The notes beneath the pieces were generated by a model that did not search any database, was not told the origin of the DNA, and saw only the letters and a list, made by a program, of their open reading frames with translations. Positions 38,720-48,305 of a DNA stretch of 64,000 nucleotides are shown in pieces. The DNA comes from Streptomyces sp. 378 (GTDB taxonomy: Bacteria; Actinomycetota; Actinomycetes; Streptomycetales; Streptomycetaceae). Position numbers and translations under genes: made by a program. Where the stretch lies: positions 57,108 to 121,107 of the forward strand of contig NZ_JASKMS010000026.1 in assembly GCF_030124145.1 (NCBI RefSeq). Direction: 5' to 3'. Position 1 is the first letter of the stretch. Every line of letters starts with the position of its first letter.

Positions 38720-39835
38720 TCAGCCGAGCAGCGAGGACAGCTCCACGTGCTCCACGCCGTGCGCCTCGGCGACCTCGCGGTAAACGACCTTGCCGTCATG
38801 CGTGTTGAGGCCCTTGGCCAGCGCGGGGTCGCGGCGCAGGGCGCCCACCCACCCGTGGTCGGCCAGCTCGACGATGTACGGCAGCGTGGCGTTGGTCAGC
38901 GCGTAGGTGGAGGTGTTCGGCACCGCGCCGGGCATGTTGGCGACGCAGTAGAAGACCGAGTCGTGGACCTGGAAGGCCGGCTCGGCGTGGGTGGTCGGAC
39001 GGGAGTCCTCGAAGCAGCCGCCCTGGTCGATCGCGATGTCGACAAGAACACTTCCGGGCTTCATGCGCGAGACGAGCTCGTTGGTGACCAGCTTCGGGGC
39101 CTTGGCGCCGGGGATCAGCACCGCGCCGATGACGAGGTCGGCCTCCAGGCAGGCCTTCTCCAGCTCGAAGGCGTTCGAGACGACGGTCTGGATCTTCGTG
39201 CCGAAGATCTTGTCCGCCTCGCGGAGCTTGTTGATGTCCTTGTCGAGCAGGGTCACGTGGAAGCCCATGCCGATGGCGATCTGCGCGGCGTTCCAGCCGG
39301 AGACACCGCCGCCGATCACGACGGCCCGGCCGGCCAGCACACCGGGGACACCGCCGGGCAGCACGCCCCGGCCGCCGTTGGCGCGCATCAGGTGGTAGGC
39401 GCCGACCTGCGGGGCCAGGCGACCCGCGACCTCGGACATCGGGGCCAGCAGCGGCAGCGCGCGGCTGGGCAGCTCGACGGTCTCGTAGGCGATCGCCGTG
39501 GTGCCGGATTCCAGGAGGGCGTCCGTGCACTCCTTGGAGGCGGCCAGGTGCAGGTAGGTGAAGAGCGTCTGGTCCTTGCGGAGGCGGTGGTACTCCTCGG
39601 CGATGGGCTCCTTGACCTTCAGCAGCAGGTCGGCGGCGGCCCACACCTCGTCGGCGGTGTCCAGGATCCGCGCGCCGGCGGCGACGTACTCGGTGTCCGG
39701 GATCGAGGAGCCGACGCCGGCGCCGCGCTCGATGACGACCTGGTGGCCGTGGCGCACCAGCTCGTGCACACCTGCGGGGGTGATGGCCACCCGGAACTCG
39801 TTGTTCTTGACCTCGCGGGGGATGCCGACCTTCAC
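38720..39835 (-). CDS. ald: Alanine dehydrogenase
   Basis: 371 residues from the GTG at 39835, giving the standard start VKVGIPREVKNNEFRVAITP; an earlier GTG at 39844 is too close to the AAGGA site. With this numbering Arg15, Lys75, His96 and Asp270 fall exactly on the active-site residues known for the Mycobacterium tuberculosis enzyme. The NAD-binding motif is AVVIGGGVSGWNAAQIA (171-187). It interconverts alanine and pyruvate plus ammonia with NAD. Single gene with its own terminator and a nested palindrome at its promoter. Confidence 0.96.
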   Translation of the reverse strand: MKVGIPREVKNNEFRVAITPAGVHELVRHGHQVVIERGAGVGSSIPDTEYVAAGARILDTADEVWAAADLLLKVKEPIAEEYHRLRKDQTLFTYLHLAASKECTDALLESGTTAIAYETVELPSRALPLLAPMSEVAGRLAPQVGAYHLMRANGGRGVLPGGVPGVLAGRAVVIGGGVSGWNAAQIAIGMGFHVTLLDKDINKLREADKIFGTKIQTVVSNAFELEKACLEADLVIGAVLIPGAKAPKLVTNELVSRMKPGSVLVDIAIDQGGCFEDSRPTTHAEPAFQVHDSVFYCVANMPGAVPNTSTYALTNATLPYIVELADHGWVGALRRDPALAKGLNTHDGKVVYREVAEAHGVEHVELSSLLG

Positions 39836-39860
39836 GTGGATCACGGTCCTTGGCTCAGAG

Positions 39861-39889
39861 GGTATGGGGGTCTTAATAAGACATACCCG
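39861..39889. promoter_or_regulatory. Nested palindromes upstream of ald
   Basis: GTCTTAATAAGAC (39871-39883) is a 13-bp palindrome, bracketed by GGGTATG (39861-39867) and CATACCC (39883-39889). The cluster lies 26-54 bp before the ald start, where a promoter or operator is expected. In other actinobacteria ald is controlled by an Lrp/AsnC-type protein (AldR); none is encoded here. Confidence 0.5.
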
Positions 39890-39980
39890 GGCACACACGG
39901 GCACACCGGGAGAGACCGCAGGGGAAGTGCGGCAGAGCCAGTCTAATGAAGGCGTTCTCGCTGTCTAGCCTTTCATTGCA

Positions 39981-42020
39981 TCAATCTTCAGCTGATGCGG
40001 TACGGATTTCGCAGGCGTCTGGCTCAGTTTGAAGGTTTGAGTCGCCGAGAATCCGCTCGGCGGCGCCCCGGTGCAGCCCGGCCGACGCGGGATCACCCAG
40101 GTGCTCGAGAGTGTCGGCGACCCGCAGATGCAGGGCGGCCTGCAACCGCGGGTCCTCGGCGCGCCGCGCCCACTCCACGGCCTCTCGGCAGGTGCGCAGC
40201 GACTCCTCGGGACGGCCCGCGTACTCCTGGACCCGCGCCAGCTCGCTCAGCGCCCGTGCCTGGGCGGCCACATCGCCGTTCTTGCGGTGCCCGGCGATCG
40301 CGGCGCGCCAGTTCCGCAGGGCCTCGCCGTAGCGGCCCGCGAAGGTGTGGGCCGCGGCGATCCGCCCGTAGAGCCGGGCCGCCTCGGCGCGCTCGTCCCG
40401 GGCGAGCCGTTCGACCAGGGCGCGGCCGAACCAGTCGGCCGCCCGGTCGAAGTCGCCGAGCTCCAGGTGCGCGCCGCCTACGGATTCCATCGCGCGGCCG
40501 GTCGCGTACGGGTCGTTCACCTCACGCCCGGCGTCCAGCGCGAGCCGGTAGCGCGCCAGGGCGTCGGCCGTGCGGCCCGTGCGGGCGTCGAGGTCGCCGA
40601 GGTTCAGCAGGGCGGCGGCCCGCTCGCGAGGCAGGTTACGACGCTCGGCGACGTCGAGGACCATGCCGTGGATGTCGTAGAGGTCGGGCGCGGCGGCCTG
40701 GGTGCCGATGTGCGCCGCCATCGCCCGCACCAGTTGCGACATCAGCCGTCGGGCCAGGGTGTCCAGCTCCCCGTCGGCGACCGCGAGCCGGGCCGAGGCC
40801 AGCAGGGCGGGCCGGGTCAGGCGCAGCCAGTCCGCGGCCGCCCGCGGGGTCGGGAAGCGCAGGGCGCGCGGCATGTCGAGGAGTTTCTGGCGCGCCTGGG
40901 GGCTGTCGGTCTCGGTGATCGCCCGGCAGGCCTGGAGCAGCCGCACGGTCCGCTCCAGCATGCGGGCGCGGGCCAGCTGGAGCTCGGCCGGGCGTTCATG
41001 GTGCTCGGCGAGGATCCGCAGCTGGGGGTGCAGGCAGCCGGGCACCTCGTACTGCGGCAGCGGGGAGTCCACCGCGTGCAGGAAGCCGAGGGCGACGAAG
41101 TCGTCCAGGACGGTACGGGCCCTGCCGACCGAGCAGCCGACGAGCGCGGAGGCGGTCTGCGGATCGACCAGCCCGGCCGGGGCGAGGGCGAGCAGGCGCA
41201 GCATCCGGGCGGCGGTCGCGGGCAGGGCGGCGTGGGCGAGCCGGAAGACCCGGGTCAGGGCGGTGCCCTCGGTGTCCTCGGCGCGCAACTGCTTGGCGAG
41301 GTCGGAGACGGCGGCCTGGGGGCGGGCCGCGAGCCAGCCGCCCGCCAGCATCAGCGCGGCGGGCTGCCCCTGGCACTCCTCGGCCAGGCCCTCGGCGGCC
41401 CGGGGGTCGACGGTGATGCGGACCGAGCCGGTGTGCCGGGTCAGCAGCTCCACGCCGGATTTGGCGTCCAGGCCGCCCAGGGTGCACGGACGGACGTCCG
41501 AGATGCCGGTCAGCGGGCCTTCGGAGACCGCGACGACGAGACAGTCCGGGGTGTCGGGCAGCAGGGCGTCGACCTGTTCGGCGTCGGCCGCGTCGTCCAG
41601 CAGGACCAGGGTGCGGCGATCGGCCAGGGCGGTGCGCAGGGCGTCGGTGAGGTCGTCCTCGCAGGCCCCGGCGGGCGCCTGCTCGTCCAGGGCGGTGAGG
41701 AGGTCCCGAGCGGCGCGTCCGACGGGTACCGGAGTGCCGTCGGGGTCGGTGAGGCGGGCGCGCAGGACCCCGTCGGGGTAACGGTCCGCGACCTGACGTA
41801 CGAGTTCCTCGGCGAGCGCGGTGCGGCCCGAGCCGGGCCGTCCCGCGATGAGCAGCACGCGTGCGCGGGGTGCCTTGCGGCCCGACAGGGTGTCCAGTCC
41901 GGCGCGCTCGATGTCGGCGCGCAGTTCCTTCAACTCCCGTGTGCGGCCCAGGAACTCGATCTGCCCGGCAGTGCGCCCGGTCGGCCGCACGTCGCCTGTC
42001 TCCACGACCTGATCCGTCAC
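39981..42020 (-). CDS. STAND (NB-ARC-like) ATPase with TPR repeats, AfsR/SARP-related without DNA-binding domain
   Basis: 679 residues from the GTG at 42020 (GGGAG, 8-nt spacer). It opens with IEFLGRTRELKELRADIE, the usual lead-in to an NB-ARC module. The P-loop IAGRPGSGRTALAEEL (58-73) has Arg in place of the usual Lys at GKT. Walker B is RTLVLLDDAADAEQVDALLP, followed by a winged-helix segment and, from about residue 440, tandem tetratricopeptide-like helices (RAAALLNLGDLDARTGRTADALARYRLAL and similar). AfsR-type regulators have the same ATPase-TPR part behind a SARP DNA-binding domain, which is missing here. It may act through protein partners. No effector domain is recognisable. Confidence 0.8.
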   Translation of the reverse strand: MTDQVVETGDVRPTGRTAGQIEFLGRTRELKELRADIERAGLDTLSGRKAPRARVLLIAGRPGSGRTALAEELVRQVADRYPDGVLRARLTDPDGTPVPVGRAARDLLTALDEQAPAGACEDDLTDALRTALADRRTLVLLDDAADAEQVDALLPDTPDCLVVAVSEGPLTGISDVRPCTLGGLDAKSGVELLTRHTGSVRITVDPRAAEGLAEECQGQPAALMLAGGWLAARPQAAVSDLAKQLRAEDTEGTALTRVFRLAHAALPATAARMLRLLALAPAGLVDPQTASALVGCSVGRARTVLDDFVALGFLHAVDSPLPQYEVPGCLHPQLRILAEHHERPAELQLARARMLERTVRLLQACRAITETDSPQARQKLLDMPRALRFPTPRAAADWLRLTRPALLASARLAVADGELDTLARRLMSQLVRAMAAHIGTQAAAPDLYDIHGMVLDVAERRNLPRERAAALLNLGDLDARTGRTADALARYRLALDAGREVNDPYATGRAMESVGGAHLELGDFDRAADWFGRALVERLARDERAEAARLYGRIAAAHTFAGRYGEALRNWRAAIAGHRKNGDVAAQARALSELARVQEYAGRPEESLRTCREAVEWARRAEDPRLQAALHLRVADTLEHLGDPASAGLHRGAAERILGDSNLQTEPDACEIRTASAED

Positions 42021-42513
42021 GGGCCACACTCCCGTCCCACCGCACACGCGAGCCCGCCGGGACTCCGGTTCGGGCGTGCCACAGAGCCTAGTTCACGCTC
42101 TGCAACGTTCCCGGGTGGAGCGCGAGGGGTGGAACGGCACTTCCCCCGATCGGATCAGCGGATCTTCACATCGCGGGGTTTCGGGTCGGCCTCACCACGA
42201 GGAGACGGTGCCGGGCGGCCCGGCGGCCACGGCCTGCCGCCGGTGCCGTACGAGCCGGCCCGGCCGGTGGCCGCACCCGCCCGACCAGCAGGCGCGGCGC
42301 CGAGCACGGTGCCCGCCCAGGAGCGCCCCGCCTCCCAGGCCCGGGCACCCCCACCTCCGAAGACCGGGCCCGGGCACCCCGCCTCCCAGGCCCAGGCACG
42401 AGCACCCCACCTCCGAAGACCGGGCCCGGGCACGAGCACCCCACCTCCCGGAGACCGGCCCGGGCACGAGCACCCGCCCCGGGCGGTTCGTGGATCCCGC
42501 CGCCTCGGACGGT
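42021..42513. other. Gene-free stretch between the STAND ATPase and Nudix genes
   Basis: 493 bp containing the ATPase promoter and a GC-rich minisatellite (42320-42485). Open frames on both strands read as Pro/Arg/Gly repeats without ribosome sites. Confidence 0.6.
42320..42485. repeat. GC-rich minisatellite with 28-34-bp units
   Basis: Alternating units built on CCCGCCTCCCAGGCCCGGGC and CCCACCTCCGAAGACCGGGC, each followed by (CCGGGCAC)GAGCAC, give about five copies. The array starts just beyond the 3' end of the AfsR-like gene's upstream region and stops before the Nudix gene end. Confidence 0.7.
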
Positions 42514-43140
42514 TCAGGCCTCGAAGGGGCGGGCCGGCCACGGGGCCTGGGCCGGGCGCAGGGCGTCAAGGCCGTCACCGCCCCGCGCGGCGACCAGGGA
42601 GAGGACGCCCACGACCAGGCAGTTGTTGTGCAGCTCGCCGGCCAGCACCCCCCGCACGAGGTCCTCGACCGGCACCCGGTCGAGCTCCATGTCGGCTTCT
42701 TCCTCCTCGACCGCGAAGCGCTCGCCCTCGGCCTCGGACAGATCGCGCGCGAGGAAGATCCGGACCGCCTCGTCGCAGCCGCCGGGCGTGGTGTAGACGT
42801 CGGTCAGCACCCGCCAGTCCTCCGCCTTGACGTGCGCCTCCTCGTACAGCTCACGCTGCGCGGCGTGCAGCGGGTTCTCGCCGGGGACGTCGAGCAGTCC
42901 GGCCGGGATCTCCCACAGCTTGTGGCGCACCGGGTGGCGGTACTGGCGCAGGACCAGGACGCGGTCGGTCTCGTCGAGGGCGAGGACGGCCACGGAGCCC
43001 GGGTGGACCTGGTAGTCACGGCCGACCACGGTGCCGTCGGGCATGACCACCTCGTCGGTGCGGACGGAGGTCTTGTTGCCCACGAAGGGGGTGTTCGTCG
43101 CCCGGACTTCCCACTCCTCGGGAGTGTCCTTGATCGTCAT
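42514..43140 (-). CDS. Nudix hydrolase, ADP-ribose pyrophosphatase type
   Basis: 208 residues from ATG 43140 (GAAGGA, 5-nt spacer). An N-terminal strand-rich part (EWEVRATNTPFVGNKTSVRT and VAVLALDETDRVLVLRQYRHPV) and the Nudix box AGLLDVPGENPLHAAQRELY then EEAHV (about 85-110) match the NudF/ADPRase group. The box has one extra residue before the first Glu and His where the consensus has Gly. The typical downstream EADMELDRV and PVEDLVRGVLAGEL follow. It would hydrolyse ADP-ribose to AMP and ribose 5-phosphate. It follows pyrG on the same strand after a terminator. Confidence 0.85.
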   Translation of the reverse strand: MTIKDTPEEWEVRATNTPFVGNKTSVRTDEVVMPDGTVVGRDYQVHPGSVAVLALDETDRVLVLRQYRHPVRHKLWEIPAGLLDVPGENPLHAAQRELYEEAHVKAEDWRVLTDVYTTPGGCDEAVRIFLARDLSEAEGERFAVEEEEADMELDRVPVEDLVRGVLAGELHNNCLVVGVLSLVAARGGDGLDALRPAQAPWPARPFEA

Positions 43141-43180
43141 GCCTGTCCTTCCACGTGCCCTGCGACCTGCCGAAACGAAA

Positions 43181-43215
43181 CCGGGGTGCACACCCTTTGA
43201 AGGGATGCACCCCGG
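43181..43215 (-). terminator. Terminator after pyrG
   Basis: CCGGGGTGCA (43181-43190) pairs with TGCACCCCGG (43206-43215), with CCTTTGAAGG able to extend the fold inside. On the minus strand it is followed by GTTTCGTTTCGG. Confidence 0.75.
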
Positions 43216-43234
43216 CCACCGTACAACTGGTGTG

Positions 43235-44893
<1,659 letters not shown>

Positions 44894-45420
44894 GGCCAAG
44901 ACGGGGCTCCCGTGGTCGCGGTCTGGGGGTGCGGTGCGGCTGGCCGCCGGAATGCTCCGGGGCGCCGTCGCTGCGGTTCGGGGGTTCCCTGTCGGGAAGG
45001 GGCCCACCGGTCCACGGGCTACCAGCGTATCAGCGCCGCGGGGGGACGGCTTCCGGCCACGCTCCGCACACATTCCGACACGGAGACGGTCATCGTCACC
45101 GGCCCCTCACCCGCTGCTCACTCGTTCGGCGTACCCGCCTTGCCTGGACGGGCACCCGGATCACCCGCGTGCGTCGTATCCTGCTCGGACACTCGCTGCC
45201 GAGCCCGTCCGGCCCAACGGCACCACCCCCCGCCCGTAACCACCGGAACAACGTGAGCTCGTCAGTTCGTTGAGCAACAATTGGCGCTTTGCATCACGGC
45301 TGAGTGACCTGTTTTGCTTCATCGCTCAACGACGCATTGCAAGACCTGCTGAAACCCCCCTTGACCGCACTAGCGACAGCCCCCTTGCGGGGTGACGTGG
45401 CCGTTCGACTGGAGTTGCAC
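44894..45420. promoter_or_regulatory. Divergent pyrG / GH15 intergenic region
   Basis: 527 bp without a supported gene. Near the GH15 side, CGTTGAGC (45268-45275) and GCTCAACG (45324-45331) form separated inverted arms. TTGCAAG (45337-45343) resembles half-sites bound by LacI-type sugar regulators in Streptomyces. A TTGACC-like box is at 45361-45366. These may control the glycosidase gene; the evidence is only pattern. Confidence 0.4.
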
Positions 45421-47223
45421 GTGGCCGGGCGCATCGAAGATTACGCACTCATCGGAGACATGCAGACCGCTGCCCTGGTCTGCCGGGACGGGACAGTCGA
45501 CTGGCTGTGCCTGCCCCGCTTCGACTCGCACGCCATCTTCGCCGGCCTGCTGGGCACCGAGGAACACGGGTTCTGGCGGCTCGGTCCCGCGTACGCCTCC
45601 GACCAGGAGCCGCCCACCGCGGCGCGGCGCAGCTACCGGGGCGACTCGCTGATCCTGGAGTCCGAGTGGGACACCCAGCGGGGCACGGTCCGGGTGACCG
45701 ACTTCATGCCGCCGCGTGACGGCGCCCCGCAGCTGATCCGGATCGTGGAGGGCGTCTCGGGCCGGGTGCCGATGCGCTCCGCGCTGCGGATGCGGTTCTC
45801 CTACGGCCGGGTGGTGCCGTGGGTGCACAAGCACGAGGGGCGCACGGTGGCCGTCGCGGGTCCCGACTCCGTGTGGTTCGACACATCCGCGGAGACGTAC
45901 GGCAAGTCGCTGACGACGTACGCGGACTTCACGGTCGCGCCGGGCGAGCGGATCGCGTTCACGATCTCCTGGGAGCCCTCGCACAAGGAGCCGCCGCCGC
46001 TGCCCGAGCCGGAGCAGTCGTTGGAGGCGACGGAGGACTTCTGGCGCGAGTGGGTCGACCACTGTACGTACCACGGCCCCTACCGGGAGGCCGTGGTCCG
46101 GTCGCTGATCACGCTGAAGGCCCTGACGTACGCCCCGACCGGCGGCATCGTCGCCGCGCCGACCACCTCCCTGCCGGAGGACATCGGCGGCGTCCGCAAC
46201 TGGGACTACCGCTACACCTGGCTGCGCGACGCGGCGATCACGCTGTCCTCGCTGCTGCGGACCGGCTACCGCGAGGAGGCCCGCGCCTGGCGCGAGTGGC
46301 TGCTGCGGGCCGTCGCCGGCGACCCGGAGAACCTGCAGATCATGTACGGCATCGCCGGCGAGCGCGAGCTGGGCGAGGCGGAGCTGGACTGGCTGCCGGG
46401 CTACGAGAGCTCCGGCCCCGTCCGGGTCGGCAACGGCGCGGCGCACCAGCTCCAGCTGGACGTCTACGGCGAGGTCACCGAGGCCCTGCACCTGGCCCAC
46501 ATGACGGGTCTCGCGCGCAACGACTACGCCGCGCTGCTCCAGCTGAAGCTGATCCGCTACCTGGAGGACCACTGGCAGGAGCCGGACGAGGGCATCTGGG
46601 AGGTGCGCGGCCCGCGCCGCCACTTCGTGCACTCCAAGGTGATGGCCTGGGTCGCGGTCGACCGCACGATCAAGCTCATCGAGTCCGGCGACGCGGACGG
46701 CCCGCTGGAGCGCTGGCGCGAGCTGCGCGACGACATCCACCGGGACGTGTGCGACAAGGGCTACGACAAGGAGCGCAACACCTTCACGCAGTCGTACGGC
46801 TCGAAGGAGCTGGACGCCTCCTTGCTGCTGATCCCGCAGGTGGGCTTCCTGCCGCCGGACGACAAGCGGGTCATCGGCACCATCGAGGCGATCCAGCGTG
46901 AGCTGTCCACGCCGGACGGCTTCATCCTGCGCTACCCGACCTCGGGCGGCGACGAGGGCGTGGACGGCCTGCCCGGTGACGAGGGCGCGTTCCTGGCCTG
47001 CTCGTTCTGGATGGCCGACGACCTGGCGATGATCGGCCGCGTGGACGAGGCCCGCAAGCTGTTCGAGAAGCTGCTGTCCCTGCGCAACGACCTCGGCCTG
47101 CTGGCCGAGGAGTGGGACCCGCGGCTGCAGCGTCAGGTGGGCAACTTCCCGCAGGCGTTCAGCCACGTGCCGCTCATCGACACGGCGCTGCGCCTGACGG
47201 CCTCGGGCGCGTACGGCGGCTGA
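45421..47223 (+). CDS. Glycoside hydrolase family 15 (glucoamylase/trehalase-like)
   Basis: 600 residues from the GTG at 45421 (GGAG, 6-nt spacer); the frame opens earlier but without a ribosome site. The N-terminal beta domain starts RIEDYALIGDMQTAALVCRD and contains DGTVDWLCLPRFDS. The (alpha/alpha)6 barrel shows the family signature GVRNWDYRYTWLRDAAITL near residues 256-274. The second catalytic Glu lies in LLAEEWDPRLQRQVGNFPQAFSH near the C-terminus (about 560). No signal peptide, so it is cytosolic. This group includes actinobacterial GH15 trehalases; whether the substrate is trehalose or an alpha-glucan cannot be told here. Confidence 0.9.
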   Translation: MAGRIEDYALIGDMQTAALVCRDGTVDWLCLPRFDSHAIFAGLLGTEEHGFWRLGPAYASDQEPPTAARRSYRGDSLILESEWDTQRGTVRVTDFMPPRDGAPQLIRIVEGVSGRVPMRSALRMRFSYGRVVPWVHKHEGRTVAVAGPDSVWFDTSAETYGKSLTTYADFTVAPGERIAFTISWEPSHKEPPPLPEPEQSLEATEDFWREWVDHCTYHGPYREAVVRSLITLKALTYAPTGGIVAAPTTSLPEDIGGVRNWDYRYTWLRDAAITLSSLLRTGYREEARAWREWLLRAVAGDPENLQIMYGIAGERELGEAELDWLPGYESSGPVRVGNGAAHQLQLDVYGEVTEALHLAHMTGLARNDYAALLQLKLIRYLEDHWQEPDEGIWEVRGPRRHFVHSKVMAWVAVDRTIKLIESGDADGPLERWRELRDDIHRDVCDKGYDKERNTFTQSYGSKELDASLLLIPQVGFLPPDDKRVIGTIEAIQRELSTPDGFILRYPTSGGDEGVDGLPGDEGAFLACSFWMADDLAMIGRVDEARKLFEKLLSLRNDLGLLAEEWDPRLQRQVGNFPQAFSHVPLIDTALRLTASGAYGG

Positions 47224-47244
47224 GCGGGGCGGCCCGCGGGGGTG

Positions 47245-48201
47245 TCATCGCGGCCTGAGGACCGTGAGCGTGCGCTCCCCCGCGGGATCGCCCGCCGTGG
47301 CCGGGACGAGCGCGATCTCGTCGAGTCCGGCCTCGGCGTAGGCGGCGATACGGGCGCGGACGGTGTCGGCGTCGCCGACCAGGGCGACCGTGCCGGCGGC
47401 CTCGGGCGGCAGCGCCCTCAGCAGGGTGTCCGGGTCGGCGCCCTTGGCCGCCAGCTCGACGACCTCGGCGAACCCGGCGTCGACGAACATGTCGCTGTAG
47501 CCCGGGACGGCGAGGTATCCCACGACGCTGCGCAGGACCTGGGTGAGCGACTCCGGGTCCGGGTCCACGGCGGCGGGCAGCCACGCGGTCAGCCGCGGCG
47601 GCGTGCGGCCCGCCTTCCCGGCGGCGGAGAGCATCCGGTCCCGCAGCATGCGGACCTGCTCGGGCGAGACGACATCGAGCAGCATCCGGTCGGCGTGCGC
47701 GACGGCCGCGGCGACCGCCCGTTCCCCGAACGCCGCGACGGTGAGCGTGCCACCGGGCGGCGGCAGCCGGCGCGGAAAGGCGCTGCCGGGCACGATCGGC
47801 TCGCCCGGCACGCTGTGCATCAGCGCCCGTACGGCCGCCGCCGACTCCGCGAGGGCGGCGGCGGGCCGGGTCCGCGGCCGGCCGTGCACGCCTTCGACGA
47901 CCCGCCTGCTGGAGGTGCCCAGGGCCACGCCGACGGGCCGGCCGGTGACGGCCGCGGTGGAGGCGGCGCCCCGCACGATGGTGAGCGGGTCGCGCACCGA
48001 CACCGGCACGGGCCCGGCGGTCAGCGCGACCTGCTCCGTGGTCGCGCCGATCGCCGCCGCCAGGACGAACGAGTCCCACGTCGGTCCCTCGCCCGCCCAC
48101 ACCTCCCGGTAGCCGAGCCGGTCGGCGAGCACCGCGACCCGCAACGGCTCCTCGACCGGACTGTCGTCCTCTCGCCCCACCGCGACCACGCTCAAGTCCA
48201 C
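47245..48201 (-). CDS. LLM-class flavin (F420)-dependent oxidoreductase
   Basis: 318 residues, GTG start at 48201 without a clear ribosome site. Bacterial luciferase-like TIM barrel: LSVVAVGREDDSPVEEPLRVAVLADRLGYREVWAGE, a phosphate-binding region around GVALGTSSRRVVEGVHGR, and near the end VALVGDADTVRARIAAYAEAGLDEIALVPA, typical of F420-dependent members. Substrate unknown. It converges on the GH15 gene with 21 bp between. Confidence 0.82.
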   Translation of the reverse strand: MDLSVVAVGREDDSPVEEPLRVAVLADRLGYREVWAGEGPTWDSFVLAAAIGATTEQVALTAGPVPVSVRDPLTIVRGAASTAAVTGRPVGVALGTSSRRVVEGVHGRPRTRPAAALAESAAAVRALMHSVPGEPIVPGSAFPRRLPPPGGTLTVAAFGERAVAAAVAHADRMLLDVVSPEQVRMLRDRMLSAAGKAGRTPPRLTAWLPAAVDPDPESLTQVLRSVVGYLAVPGYSDMFVDAGFAEVVELAAKGADPDTLLRALPPEAAGTVALVGDADTVRARIAAYAEAGLDEIALVPATAGDPAGERTLTVLRPR

Positions 48202-48292
48202 GAGGACGCCGATACCCGGTCGCTGACCGGGTATTCCAGGGCGTGATCGTCCTCGTGTCCCTCCGGAGATGCCCGCGAGGCACCCGCGCGGG

Positions 48293-48298
48293 TAGCGT
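48293..48298 (+). promoter_or_regulatory. -10-like TAGCGT, leaderless start of the PucR gene
   Basis: TAGCGT is followed by 7 nt and then the ATG at 48306, with no ribosome site; transcription would begin at the ATG. Confidence 0.5.
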
Positions 48299-48305
48299 CC
48301 GGCAC

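Noticed and set aside
40071..42830. Plus-strand open frame of 919 codons opposite the STAND ATPase
   Set aside because: No ribosome site or domain and a Gln/Gly/Arg/Val composition; the minus strand has a clear NB-ARC/TPR protein.
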